NCBI RefSeq assembly: GCF_000002425.4
Contig: NC_037263.1
Coordinates: forward strand, 5,084,959 to 5,148,958
DNA length: 64,000 bases
Direction: 5' to 3'
DNA from: Physcomitrium patens
Lineage: Eukaryota > Streptophyta > Bryopsida > Funariales > Funariaceae
Under the pieces are notes generated by a model that searched no databases, was not told the origin of the DNA, and saw nothing but the letters and a program-made list of their open reading frames with translations. Below are positions 49,185 through 60,851 of this stretch, one piece after another; position 1 is the first letter of the stretch, and each line of letters begins with the position of its first letter. The position numbers were made by a program, and so were the translations under genes.

Positions 49185-50411
49185 TTACAAGATGTAGACC
49201 CCATTGTAGCGCTTGCAAGGAATCATCTCTTCGCTCTGCAACTTCAAGTGGCTGCAGTTCTTGCATACGATGTAATACTCACATTCCTCACAATCCTTCC
49301 GCATGGTGTTATCTGCAAATGGCGCACCACAGAATCAGCTCGTGGGTATCGAAGCAGAGTCCAACTACAGTAAAATTTCAAGATGCATTCAGACCTTCTA
49401 TCTAATCCTGGCCAGTGTTAACGCGCTTCGTAGTGCTCACTAAAAACTGAGAGAATGCGAAGTAGCAATTGTGCGAGATTTAATAAAGTGAATATAAACA
49501 AATACTGCAGTGGATTTAGTCTGTGTTCGAGGAAGCGAAGGTGAGAGACCTCCGAGATATATTGGAACGTTATCAAAGGCACACTCTAGGACAGTAGCGA
49601 ACATCGAACGCTCAGTTCTTACGAGTGCTTCTTCAATATAGTTCATTCTGCTAAGCTTTCGCATTAATGAAGAGGACATGTAAGCAAACTCCCGGAATCG
49701 AAACTCAATCCTCCCATCCCAGACAAGTTAATCTGATCAAAATTGCAGTGCTTGTGATGGATTTTGAATTCTGCACATCAGACTTAGGACTTCGGAATAG
49801 AGTTGACGCTCTAGAACTTGAATCACAATCCACGATTTATTTTCAAGTTAACCCTTAGAAATAGCAACGCAGACGCTGTGAAGAAGGTCCAATATGCGAC
49901 AACGTCACGCATCTCACGCTCAGCCATTCCACACTCCACAGTTTCTACCTCAACTTAGATTGGCATGAGCCCCGATCAACCAAAATAAGGAACCTCCTTT
50001 CACGAATTGTAGTTGTAGGACGACAGAGCAATCCAGCAAAGGCCTCTCACCGTTGCGATCGAGCAAGAAGTCCGCACGTGGATCGCCAAACCACAACGGC
50101 GCAGAGGGCGACAACAGCTGAGCTCCACTCTGAAACCAACACCCACACTGGGACGAAATAAACATGTGGGTTCCTCGAGAAAAAAGATTCTGTAGGCGGG
50201 GCTAATAGTGGTGATAGTGCAGGCACGCAACATCCATGCACCACCTGGGCAGGAGGGGGGGGGTGGGGGGGACAGGGATGCTTTGAAAGCAGCTGATCAG
50301 TCGGAAGCGAAGAGACTGATCAGACAACAGTCTACCGTTGAGGAAATGTACCGTAACGGATAAGTCGCCCAAGTGCCGTGAGCCCTGCGCAGCTGTTTCC
50401 GCTGCTGCCAT
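49185..50411 (-). CDS. Candidate five-exon gene, 154 residues, unrecognised
   Basis: Five segments with matching phases and GT-AG edges (50352-50411, 50051-50129, 49853-49944, 49550-49655, 49185-49312) sum to 465 nt. The predicted protein starts MAAAETAAQGSRHLG and has a GDPRADFLLDRNGE stretch. A likely membrane span follows (VVAYWTFFTASALLFL), then NYIEEALVRTERSMFATVLE. It ends in a cysteine-rich tail, DCEECEYYIVCKNC...CKRYNGVYIL, which could bind zinc. I do not recognise the family. The model is by eye, and the middle exon is the weakest part. The stop lies only about 98 bp upstream of the kinesin ATG on the same strand, so part of this could instead be kinesin leader sequence. Confidence 0.35.
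50255..50271. repeat. G-rich run (G9 T G7)
   Basis: Nine Gs, one T and seven Gs in a row on +. This is inside the first intron of the candidate gene at 49,185-50,411. It is a possible slippage or G-quadruplex tract. Confidence 0.85.
50293..50323. repeat. Perfect 10-bp inverted repeat
   Basis: CTGATCAGTC at 50,293-50,302 and GACTGATCAG at 50,314-50,323 are separated by 11 bp. This could form a hairpin in RNA or be a dyad protein site. It lies inside the first intron of the candidate gene. Confidence 0.85.
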
Positions 50412-52180
50412 GCTCCTGGCAAGCGTCGATTCCTGAAGTCAGCCCCATGTTTTTGTACGATGTGAGCATTATCTTCGTTTGTAGTGCCACTAGTAGCTGC
50501 TGATGAGCATCGTGCTAGCCCACTTCACACAGTTTCCAAGCCAAGCCACCTGTTAATCGATGCTCATTTTATCACTATTCTGGGGTTTTCTCCCCCTTCA
50601 TTAATTTAGATTCCACTGGGTCATTGAGGTCATTTGCTTCCAACCCCAACTCAGTAATCTTCGTCTGTGAGCTTATCGACGTCGATTAGCTTTGATTTCC
50701 TGCGATGAAAACAGGATGATGTGTCCATTGCTCACTCAGTTGTTCACGTTATCGACATGTTACTGATCCTGTTTCGAAGCTTGAAGTACTTCTTCTTGCT
50801 TGAGCTTGTGATTGAGAGTTTTGTTGCTGCTTCAGAATGGAGTACTGGGTGCTTGTCTCTTTATAGGTTAAGTTTAATCATTTTAACAGGCATTGTTGGA
50901 TAGGGTCTGTTTTAAACTGTTCGAGAGTATGACTACTTCGTGATGTGGAAGGCGAGGCTGTAAAGTATTGTTAATGTTGACCCTGCAGAGTGATGCAAGG
51001 AATAATGCTTATATCGATCATGGGCTTCAAGTACTGTGCTTGTGATTAAGTGATCCTGTTAAACTAATGAGATGTTAGTTGACTTGGGTCGGCAAATCAA
51101 AGGCTTATCTAAATGACTATCGTGCACGATCACAACTAATGCTCTTGAATATGTCTCTATATATGTGGACACCTCTTACAAAATAATTAGACTGAACATT
51201 TTCCACTTTTCATTTTTATGTATGTATGAAATGGAATTTTTCTAGAGAACAGAAAACATTGCAAAGCTTGTAAAGCTCAGATGTAGTACAAGCTTTTTAA
51301 GAACCTCCAATTATACCTAAAAGCAATATCTATGGAGGAAACGCTACATTCTTAACATCAAATTGGTAATGATATCGTGTCCATGAAAATGGAATGTGAT
51401 AATTAGACGTGGCCATCACATTCCATATTCACTGAAATAACAAGCATAGATTTCCTTCTCATGTTTTCCCCAATTGTGGAATCTAAAGAGTCATTTGATG
51501 TTATCTTTGTGAAAAACTTGTAGAATTGTGCGGAATTTCCATGTAATCCAGTGGCTCCCAAAAAAATTATTTCAAACTATAGTATAAGTGAAAAAAGTAA
51601 GTGAAAATATCCAGGCCAGGTTTCAGTCATCAAAGGGATCAAGAATGCATCAAAAAGGTCCATCACCAAAGTCATTCATTCAAGTTGCCCATCTGAACAA
51701 TTACTAGAACTTCCTTGAGATTCAAGGATAACAACGGTTTACATGGCTAGTAAAATGTAATAAAAATATCCAAAATTGAAACTGTCCCATCCTACATTAG
51801 AGTACAATATCAAAAGGAAGGATACCCAATTCCCAAAAGTAGGGCTTGCTGGGAAAAAGACAACGCACCAGCTGAACCAAATTCAAATTTCGACAATCTG
51901 AATGATTTCATTCATTTATTCATACAAACATTCATTGAGCAGGGCAGGTGCAGGTACACCATTTAAGAATGAGCTGGGATGTCATTAAATAGTACATTTT
52001 ATACATCCAACAACAGTGGTCAATTCTTACATAGAGCTCAATAGAATAGTAACTGTGACTTCAGAGTAGTACACCCACTTCAGCATGGTAAAACTCTTCC
52101 TACGTACTTCAGAAAATTTTCATTTCTATATTTAAAAAAATACTTTTATATCTATTTATTTCAAGTGTGTGTTAAACAAC

Positions 52181-52203
52181 AATAATAATAATAATAATAA
52201 TAA
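52181..52203. repeat. (AAT)n microsatellite
   Basis: A pure run of about seven to eight AAT units in AT-rich spacer DNA. Confidence 0.9.
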
Positions 52204-53093
52204 GTGTAATAACAAGTTGTGTAGATCACAAGCTTCATTCAAATTAGTTTTGTATGAATAACGAGAGTAGAGAGGCAAAAGTGTAAAGAAATTTGTTAGC
52301 ATTTTCTCTCAGTATTAAAAACCATCAAGACCTTTTTGGTTTTCCTACATATTTCATTTTGAAATTGTATAATATTCAAAAAATAATGTAAAATATTCAA
52401 AAGCCTTTCCATATGTGTGTATATGTGTGTATATATGTCTATATGTAGATATATATATCCTTACATTAGCATTTATTTTCTTCTTTTTTACACTTGTTGG
52501 TGTGTATATAGAATAATTAAGTTTGTTCTAGTCTGTTCATCTCACATATTTGTATAGCTGTTTAATTGAGTTGTTATAACATATAATCAATACATGTTAT
52601 CATTGAGTTCTTAGACATAAACGAGAGTTCTACACCAAAATAAAATGATGACATGATACTAGTATGTAAAGAAGTTTTCAATGAAGGCACATCAAGCTCA
52701 TGCAGAATGCACGAAGGAAGAATTATGATTTGAGCTAATGTGCAAGAAAATTATATTTAAAATGCAATATGTATTATTGAATATTTTGTATAGTATCAAA
52801 CATGATAGGTTTTCTACTTTCACAATTATATACTGACAAAGGAAATTTATGCTAAAACATATAGGTTGTAATTTTTACTAAACAATGTTAAAAAGATGAA
52901 CATTTGAAGATAGTAACACAGTAATAAAATGGCTACCCTAATCATTTAAAGTGGTGATTTGGCAGGCTGCTAGTGACATTTGAGTCCTCCATCACACTAA
53001 GGGTCATGGTTTTCAAAACCCCATGAAGCTAAATCAAATTTTCAAACCCAAATCAAATCTGTAAATCAGTAAAGTAAAAAATAACTGTTAAAT

Positions 53094-53094
<1 letters not shown>

Positions 53095-53125
<31 letters not shown>

Positions 53126-53128
53126 ATA
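53095..53128. repeat. (AAAT)n microsatellite
   Basis: A run of about eight AAAT units in AT-rich spacer DNA. Confidence 0.9.
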
Positions 53129-53897
53129 TTCACACACATACATACATGTGTTGTTTTCACTAACTGATATCACGTCTATTACATTCCAGATGTAACCCTG
53201 CAATGAGCTGAAATGATAGCCTTAAAACTATTCAAGTTAATTCCATATGCAATCCACTGTACAAATATATATATACACACATATACTAGTTAACACGTGT
53301 TACCGGATCTCCCCCTTCATGAACTGCTAAAATCCAGGATTAAAGCAATGTTTTGATTCGCTGATTTGAAAACATGATCTCAGATTTCAAGGATAGCTTG
53401 GATGATAAGGTAGAAGCTCGAACAACAGAAGAAGACTGCGCTGGTCGTTGCGAAGCCTGTAGCGGCACTGAAACAGATTGGGTAGGAACAGATTCGGTGA
53501 TCCAGGATCACGTTAAACCGACACAGAAACAGAACCCCTCACATCGGATTTGCAATGATCTCACATAACGTTGCAAAAGGGAGATCCCTCCGACCACAGG
53601 ACCATTCAACGTCAAGAAATCTAGACATTCTACACGGGTCTTGAAGCGATGAGAAGCGAGGTCACGGCAAGTGCAAGGAGACCGATTCGAACCTGCAGGT
53701 TCCGGTTCTGGTTCTCGTTCCGCGTCACGAGTCGAAGATGAAGCGTGTCAGTGGGAATGACGCGCCGGAAGTGATCCAGCTAGGCCAGATCGGTGCCAGA
53801 AGTTGTAAGAGAGAGAATAGACCACTATGGCAGAATCCGCACAATGAGAATTGGATGTGGCAGGACTCACTTGCTCTGGTGAGGGGATTTGAAACCT

Positions 53898-53920
53898 CAC
53901 ACACACACACACACACACAC
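53898..53920. repeat. (CA)n microsatellite
   Basis: A pure CA run of about eleven units inside the GC-richer part of the spacer. Confidence 0.9.
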
Positions 53921-55532
53921 GTGCAGTCGGGATGGGGAAGTGGGGAGGTTCGAATCGTCAGTTGCAGAGTCTACCGTTGGCGGAGAGATCGAGGGAGGGA
54001 GCTGGGTGGCTGCATGGGCAGGTTGATGCCGCTGTGGTGCATGGGAGGTTGCCAAAGAAAAAGAAAGATGCTATCTGGAATCCAGGCCCGTCCCTGACCA
54101 TGTGCTCAGCTCCTGGAAAGTAGTCGACTCTCCTTCTCATTCTTCCGTTCGCGCCTGGGTCGTGCTTTTTCAGACCTACCATTTCATATCTGCCGCTTGA
54201 CCCAATCCTCCTGACTCGCTGCAGGTTAAACTGCACGAAAGAAAACATCATGATGTCATCCTGTACTGCTTTTTTCTTGTAATATTAAAAAAAAATTGAG
54301 TATTCGAAATGGCAATGGTGTCAGCGTTCCAATCATGTCTCGAGACTGCTATCATGAGTCAATACGAACATCAGAAACTAAATTTAACTTGTAACTATCG
54401 GAGTAAAAGGTATGAGGTGGGTATAATGTGGTAGCGTTAGAAGACAACTAGCACAAGCTTAGCACTTCAAAGTTTCAGGCATTCGTCCCCAACCCGCCAG
54501 GTCCGCATTACTTACCCCCTCTCCAGAGTCTTGATGTAGACTCAAGGAGTGTGTACACTGTTATTCACTATCTGTAATTAACAGCAAGGAGTTTAACCCC
54601 CTTGTGTTCCAAAAACAAACAAATAAATAAAAAGTACAAAAAAACAAACCAACAAGCATAGTTCATGCTTGCATATTTTACTAACGCGTTGTGAAAAAAA
54701 ATGACCGTCGACAAACTGGTTCCCCTCATATGCAATCTAGACCATGTCAGTGTAGCATCATTACTCTTTTTTGTAAAAATTTATTGATCGACGTCATCTG
54801 TCAATGAAGTGAGACCTCGATTTCAAAGTTTGGGCATTTCGGTCGCAAGTTCTGAGACCTCCGGAAAATCCTTGCACAAACTTCCACACGCTCCGGCGAG
54901 GATTTTCCGCTGAGGGCCTTCACTTTGTCCTTGATCGAAACTGACGACGAGTAACGGAATACTATTCTTAGTCCGACAGCGGAGAAAATTTATTGCACCA
55001 ATCGAACATGGACAGGTTGAGCGTCTTTGACAAGAGAATGTACTGTGAATGAGCTTCGCAATATTTGAGACGTACGCAATCGTGCTGGTCAATCTCTGCT
55101 CGGCCCGAATTTAAATCACCCAAATCTGAAGATGGAGCATAGCCTCCGGACGTAACGGTAGGGGAAGGAATAGCAGAATCTCTACGCCTACAAATAGACT
55201 GTGTCCCACGAATCGGTTGATGAAGAATCGCTTACATAACATAGATAGTGCACTTTGTTGATGAACCAATGTTTCTACCTGTAGAATTTCTAGAATCCGT
55301 GGGAGGCTGTGAAAAAGGCAAAGCACGTCTCCGTAATTGTTAACATTCAAGGGTCCTTTTTCTTGTCAGGTCAGAATTTTCTATCTTAAAACCTTTGGAA
55401 TGCAACAGACTGAGCCATTTTTCTGTACATTACTCAGTTACATAAAATGTTCCGGATTTTCACATTTAAGTTAAAAGATTGATGTCGTAATTGCAAGAAT
55501 ACACCTAGTACTTTCTTCAATGGCTCATGATG

Positions 55533-58500
55533 CTAAGTCTTGGCAGCATAAAATTGCAGCAGGAGGTTACGCATCCTTGAAGTGGCAATCCTTCCAGTCC
55601 CCATCTTCTTTCTGGTGGCTGTGTATGCAGCCACTGTCGGCAGTCTGCAATTGAAAATAGCTCTTTCGATGACTGACATTTAGGCGCTTACCCCAAACTT
55701 CGAAAATCTATAACTCATTAGACTTAGCTTCAAAAATCATGATTCAACGCCAATTATATTCAGATCTAATGCAAGTACATGGCATTTACGTTTCAATTTT
55801 AGGTTCACTGAGACCACTTCTCTGACATACTTTAATAAAAGTAGAAGTAAAATTTGTCAAAATTTCGTCTAACACTGCAAAAGATTTTTGTGTGAGCTCT
55901 TACAGAGGCCTGACCTGCTCAAGATATGCTCCACATCGATTACAGGAAAATCAATTGTGCGAAGCCAAGTCGAATGATTCGACAATTAGGAGAAGCCGGC
56001 CTTGGCAGGTAAAGTGAACCTGGAGCAGGATCCGAAATTAGTTCCATATTATACTACGTAACAGGCACAGACAATAAGTACAACACTCAAGTTTTTATCA
56101 TTAAGGTCGAGTAGACAAAAAGAAGGATGTTTGAACTGGCAACGCAAGCAAAGTTTCAGCTCATGGGATACATACAATTGAAGTAACCTTTCCAAATCAC
56201 CAATTGCAGCAAACAGTTTGGGACTAGATTTCCGATCTCGACCCTCCTTTTCTACCCGCATTAGCTCTTCCTGCATCCTGAGCCATTAATATAAAATCAG
56301 TACAATATTTCGATAGGATAAATGACCTCATGTATGAGTAAATCACGAGTTTTAATGTTCACAATCTGTTATAATATGAAAAGTTAACCCAACCAACCAC
56401 AATTCTGCTGACATCCGGTTGAACGGAATGATGCACATAAACTGACCTAAAAAAACCAAAAGAGAAGAAGAAAAAGAAGTAGCGGAAATGAATAGAGCAC
56501 CGTAACACATGGAAAGGAATTCGCGGCCACGTAGATCTGATAATAGTGCGAAGGTTCGTCAAAACCTGCAGTTTCCAACAAACAAAAATTACTCACTAAA
56601 TGATCACAGTTGAATAGATAAGGACAGCATGTGCTGTACTGTCATCCATACGAACTAAACTGATTAGCTTCACTATTCAAAATTACTAAGATCTGGAGTA
56701 GCCTCTCTGTAACACCTTAAGTTAAAGTGTCCCACTATTTTCACTGTCACATGTTCATAGATCTGTGAACCCAGGACGAGAAACTAATAATTACCAGAAG
56801 TTGCGTTTCTTCATCCTGAGCATGAAGCCAGTAATAGAGTAGGGGAAGGAGGCGTTTGAAGTGAGCCACCAACATGATTCCCATGGATTCAAACTGTGGT
56901 GTGACAAGTTGCAGCCACACAACTCTCCGTTTTTGATCTCTTCTATGCCTTTCTAGATCCTCCAACATCTCTTTCATAGTTGCTTGATACCTGCCACATC
57001 AAACACAGTGTTGTTACTGAATAACCTAAGGGAAACGTCACAACTTCGTGGACATAAGTTCTTCGTGTTCCAAACTCCACGGACAAGCTACCTCCATCAA
57101 AACTGGTTATTTTCAGCCCCTTAAACAAACGTTTGGCTAAATTTAAATCATATACATACATTCCAAAACTAACTACGAAAATTCATCATTCAACCACGAC
57201 ACTCGAGCTACTTATTTAAATATGACTCACCATTGCCCTCGAGGGTTTCCACCTTCTATTCGTGTTACCAGAGCGACCGTCATCTCCACAGCAACAGGCC
57301 ATAATTCCTCACAACCTATCAAACTTCGGGTCACTGCATCTAAAATTGCATCCTTGAACCAGCACAACTCTGTAGCGTCTATGTTTGTGGCTAAGTGAAT
57401 AAAAGACTTCATCCCTTGTTTCTGTTCAAAGGAAAGCACTAATCACGTGTCATTACTTGTCTCAAACGGTACAAATGCCTAAAAGAATCACGGGCACAGA
57501 CTTCCCCTCTTTAATCCCAATTGGCCTCCTAATCTATAAGTGAGGAGAAGTGATAACATAAACGAATCAACTGGCAGCAGATAGAATAAGGCAAGAAGCA
57601 TCTGTACCTTGATCGGGGGTGAGTAATGGTCCAGTGCAGTCAGAGCAGTGCGTATAACTATCTCAGATTGAGGTTTGAAATTCGGATAGTGAATCTGCAG
57701 GAATCCTCCCATTTCAAAACTTGGCTCTAAGGATCAGGCCAACAGCAAACGATACAATAAGGAATAATAAAAAGCATATCCTTAGCATCTTACCTGAACC
57801 AGACACCATCTCAACTGGTGAGCAGAAATTATAGAAGTAGGAAGGTCATCCATTTTAGGAACCGTTACTTCCTTCTCCAAAGCAACGGATCTGGTGCTAG
57901 CCTTCAAAACATCCTTGAGTTTCAATAATACTCCAGGTAGTAAACGTAGAACAAGAGTTTCTAAACTTGGCACCTTATTGCTATATCCACTTGATAGGTT
58001 TACAGCTTCATCTTGACGAACAGAACTCTCTATTTGCAAAGCATGCGAGAAGCACGCGAGGACTTCGTTACAAAGCATGCAAATGTCTGTTTTGTCGACC
58101 CAGACTCCCTCGGATTCAATAATACCTGAAGCCAACGCAGAAAAACTTAAAAAGATATCGAGTATGACGTCTGTCTTCTGCCATGCTTGCTGGGCTGTCC
58201 AAACTGGGTTCTTGACAAGCATAAGCGCCATCTTTAAGTGTAGCATTCCACATTCCAGATAAGACTCAACCTCTCCCTCAGTAGCTTTGTCCTTGTAGGA
58301 TCTTGTAAGTTGGTGAGGGATATGCAACATCTGCAAAATTTATAGATCATAATAGGATAAGAGACTCGGATAACACACAAGGAATGAATACCGTTTTGTA
58401 TGCCTTGAGCACCGGAAGATAAACCCATTGTCGTCAGCTGCTGACGTTATAATCTAATGTAAATGAACGGTGACAATAATTTGCACCTTTTTTGCTTGTT

Positions 58501-59590
58501 TCTTTAGGTGAATGCATAGAATCAAGAGCTTAAGAGGATAATAGAATCTATAACTTCACAGGTTAACGCATTTAGTTAGCACAAACCTCAGATATATGTT
58601 GCAGCGCATCCAACTGTTTACTACCCAGAAATCCATCATCAACAGAAAATTTCCTCATGGTGCTTTCTGATGCCTCTAATGCAGCTGCAAGTGCCTTCAA
58701 GGGTACTGCAGTAGGCACTTTCTCCAATTTCATAGCCGTGACTTCATCCAACACACCTCGCCGCTTGCAATATTTAGCTAACTTCTCGCATTCGTAAAGG
58801 GCCATTTTTGGATTCAACATACTCAAAAGAGATACAGGATAAAACCTAAAACATCTGCATGAGAGCAACTCAGACATGAGCACACTTAAAGCTAATACGA
58901 AGAGGGACTTTTCACTTTGAATCAGAAGAGCACAAAAAAGGGAGGAAAAAGGAGACCTGATAAGCTGCAAGAGGCTTGCAGAATAATCTTTGTTGCCTTC
59001 TTTTTCAGAAACTGAGAGAGCTACAGAAGTTGCCACTAATAAAATAGGGATTCTGTCTACGCTAATGCTGCCATGCTCTTGGACTTCAAATGCCGTTTTA
59101 TGAGGTACCAATTCAAGCTGAACCGCAGCGACAATAGCAGCCACCAAAGTAACGTTCCCTTGAGAGCTATCCGAAGCATGATCAGGATCTTCTGCTGCTC
59201 CCAGTACTGCGGATATGAACCTGTCAAGCAGACTTTGTACTACCACCTGTGTAAACATTAGAAAGCTACATGGTCAGTTAACTGAAAACTTCTCCAGAAA
59301 CTACTGTCATGAAGTGTAATGATTTAAGTTCATAAAAAACATCAGGTAACCGATCAATAACGTACTTGCGAATGCAATTCCGAAGAAGGAAGAAGTTGAT
59401 GAAGGATTATATCTTTTGCAGCTAATTGCACCTCGGTGTGGGGATCCGTGCAGAATGCCAGCACTCCCCAAGCCAGACTTGCCCATCTGATAAACCCAAT
59501 CCGGTTGTGCACATTAACACAGCTACATACCAATCTCTACTATCCACAGCTGTTGAACACAGACGAAAATTACACACACACACACACACA

Positions 59591-59632
<42 letters not shown>

Positions 59633-60851
59633 ACAGAGGTATCAAAACGCTCATTCAGTAAAGGAGGTTACACACAAGAACAGCACAATAAAAGAGAAAC
59701 TCTTGGAAATCTTGAAGCACTCACAATTGCTTCGCAAGGATTTCTAGAGAAGCCATCAAAAGTCGCGTCACGGCAAGAAGAACAGATCGTCGGACCTGCA
59801 TGCAAAGAATTTGCTTGCGGTTCATCAGACTCCATGAGACTCCATAATTATACTGCAGGCCCTCAAAGTACATCTCACCCCAAGCTTCGTCGGAACCTTC
59901 AAAAATACTTTTAACATGAAGTTGTGAGAGATGCAGTAACCAAACACAATTGTACCACTTAAAACCATCCTCCAGCGACTATTCTACCCTTATCTTGCTA
60001 AACAACAAATCCTAAACCCTCCCAACCTTAAAATATCACACCAAAGTAACTCGTAAAACAGCATGATTAAAGGAACCTATCACCGTCCCTAAACAACAAA
60101 GTGAAGATACAGCCCAGATTCTTCAAGCGAAACCTTGAACATGGTTTAGATGATAAGATTTAAAAGTATGCCAAAGAACCTGCCAGTGCGAATCGACAAG
60201 ACCCATCCTAAAAATTAGGGTCCGAAGTAACTCTTCCAACAATGACAGCCGATGATCATTCACTTTTTCTCCAATTAAGTCGTATTCTGCGAGAGACGAT
60301 AAAAACTCCACCGCCGAAACGCGAGCACGCCAACGGGATGAACCCAGCCCTCCCCGGCCCTTGAGCTCTGGCCATGCAGCAATCAAAAATGGGCTACTCG
60401 TCCAATCCACCAAAGGTATACGCTTCGATAATTCACCATTAGATTCTCCCTCGACGAATTCCCCTTCTAATGGCCTCGAAATCCACCCCTTCGCAACAAC
60501 AGCACATGACCCGAGGACCTTGAGAGCATCCAGCCAACTCGCGCACAAGTTGGGAGCAACGTCACCCAAACGCTCCGCAACACTCACGCCATTGTGGTTT
60601 GTTACAACATTCCTCCATGAGCAATTCACTGCGTCAACCCATATGAGCATTTTCTCCACGCCCTGTTCATTGGAAGAATCGCCCAAGTTCGCGACAGATT
60701 TTTCCAGGCCCTTCAGTGCATCTGATAACACATCAACAGCCGCACGAGCATCGTGCACCAACCCCTCCGCCACGTTCTCTTCAACATCCACATTGCCCAA
60801 AGCCTCCAACGCTTCTGAAAACGTATGCTGCGCTCCGACCACCCCATCCAT
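55533..60851 (-). CDS. TTI2: TTI2-like HEAT-repeat protein (TELO2-interacting protein 2)
   Basis: TTI2 joins TELO2 and TTI1 in the TTT complex, an Hsp90 partner that stabilises newly made PIKK kinases such as TOR, ATM and ATR. Eleven exons: 60180-60851, 59725-59795, 59366-59486, 58587-59246, 57794-58330, 57608-57694, 57231-57421, 56795-56990, 56501-56565, 56176-56277, 55533-55644. They total 2,814 nt (937 residues) with consistent phases. The protein is mostly amphipathic helices. The best family match is about residues 690-870. It shows a HEAT-like LTALDHYSPPIK, NIDATELCWFKDAILDAV, and an ERHRRDQKRRVVWLQ segment. FKRLLPLLYYWLHAQDEET follows, and then the TWPRIPFH motif. This order resembles TTI2 as I remember it. 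Length exceeds animal TTI2 (about 500 residues) because of a long N-terminal part. The alternative is a generic ARM-repeat protein. Confidence 0.75.
59571..59630. repeat. (CA)n followed by (TA)n microsatellite
   Basis: A CA run (about 59,571-59,590) passes into a long TA run (about 59,593-59,630). Both lie within the second intron of the TTI2-like gene. The repeat explains the long + strand frames found there. Confidence 0.9.

Larger units (their letters stand above)
50412..55532. other. Long spacer without a recognised gene
   Basis: 50,412-50,900 is mixed sequence and may hold promoter DNA for the - strand genes. 50,900-53,340 is AT-rich with microsatellites: (AAT)n at 52,181-52,203 and (AAAT)n at about 53,095-53,128. 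53,350-54,130 is GC-richer, with overlapping short frames and a (CA)n run at 53,898-53,920, but I can support no gene. The part just before 55,533 should include the 3' UTR of the TTI2-like gene. Confidence 0.5.

Noticed and set aside
53675-53695. GATTCGAACC on +, resembling the T-loop of a tRNA on -
   Set aside because: The flanking bases do not form a T-stem, and no acceptor stem or D-arm is visible. A similar GGTTCGAATC at about 53,946 also lacks pairing.
53738-54097. 119-codon + strand frame in a GC-richer stretch
   Set aside because: It runs through a CA repeat, has no recognisable domain and competes with other frames. It is not supported without transcripts.
59426-59914. 162-codon + strand frame
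   Set aside because: It owes its length to a CA/TA microsatellite and lies antisense to two exons and an intron of the TTI2-like gene.
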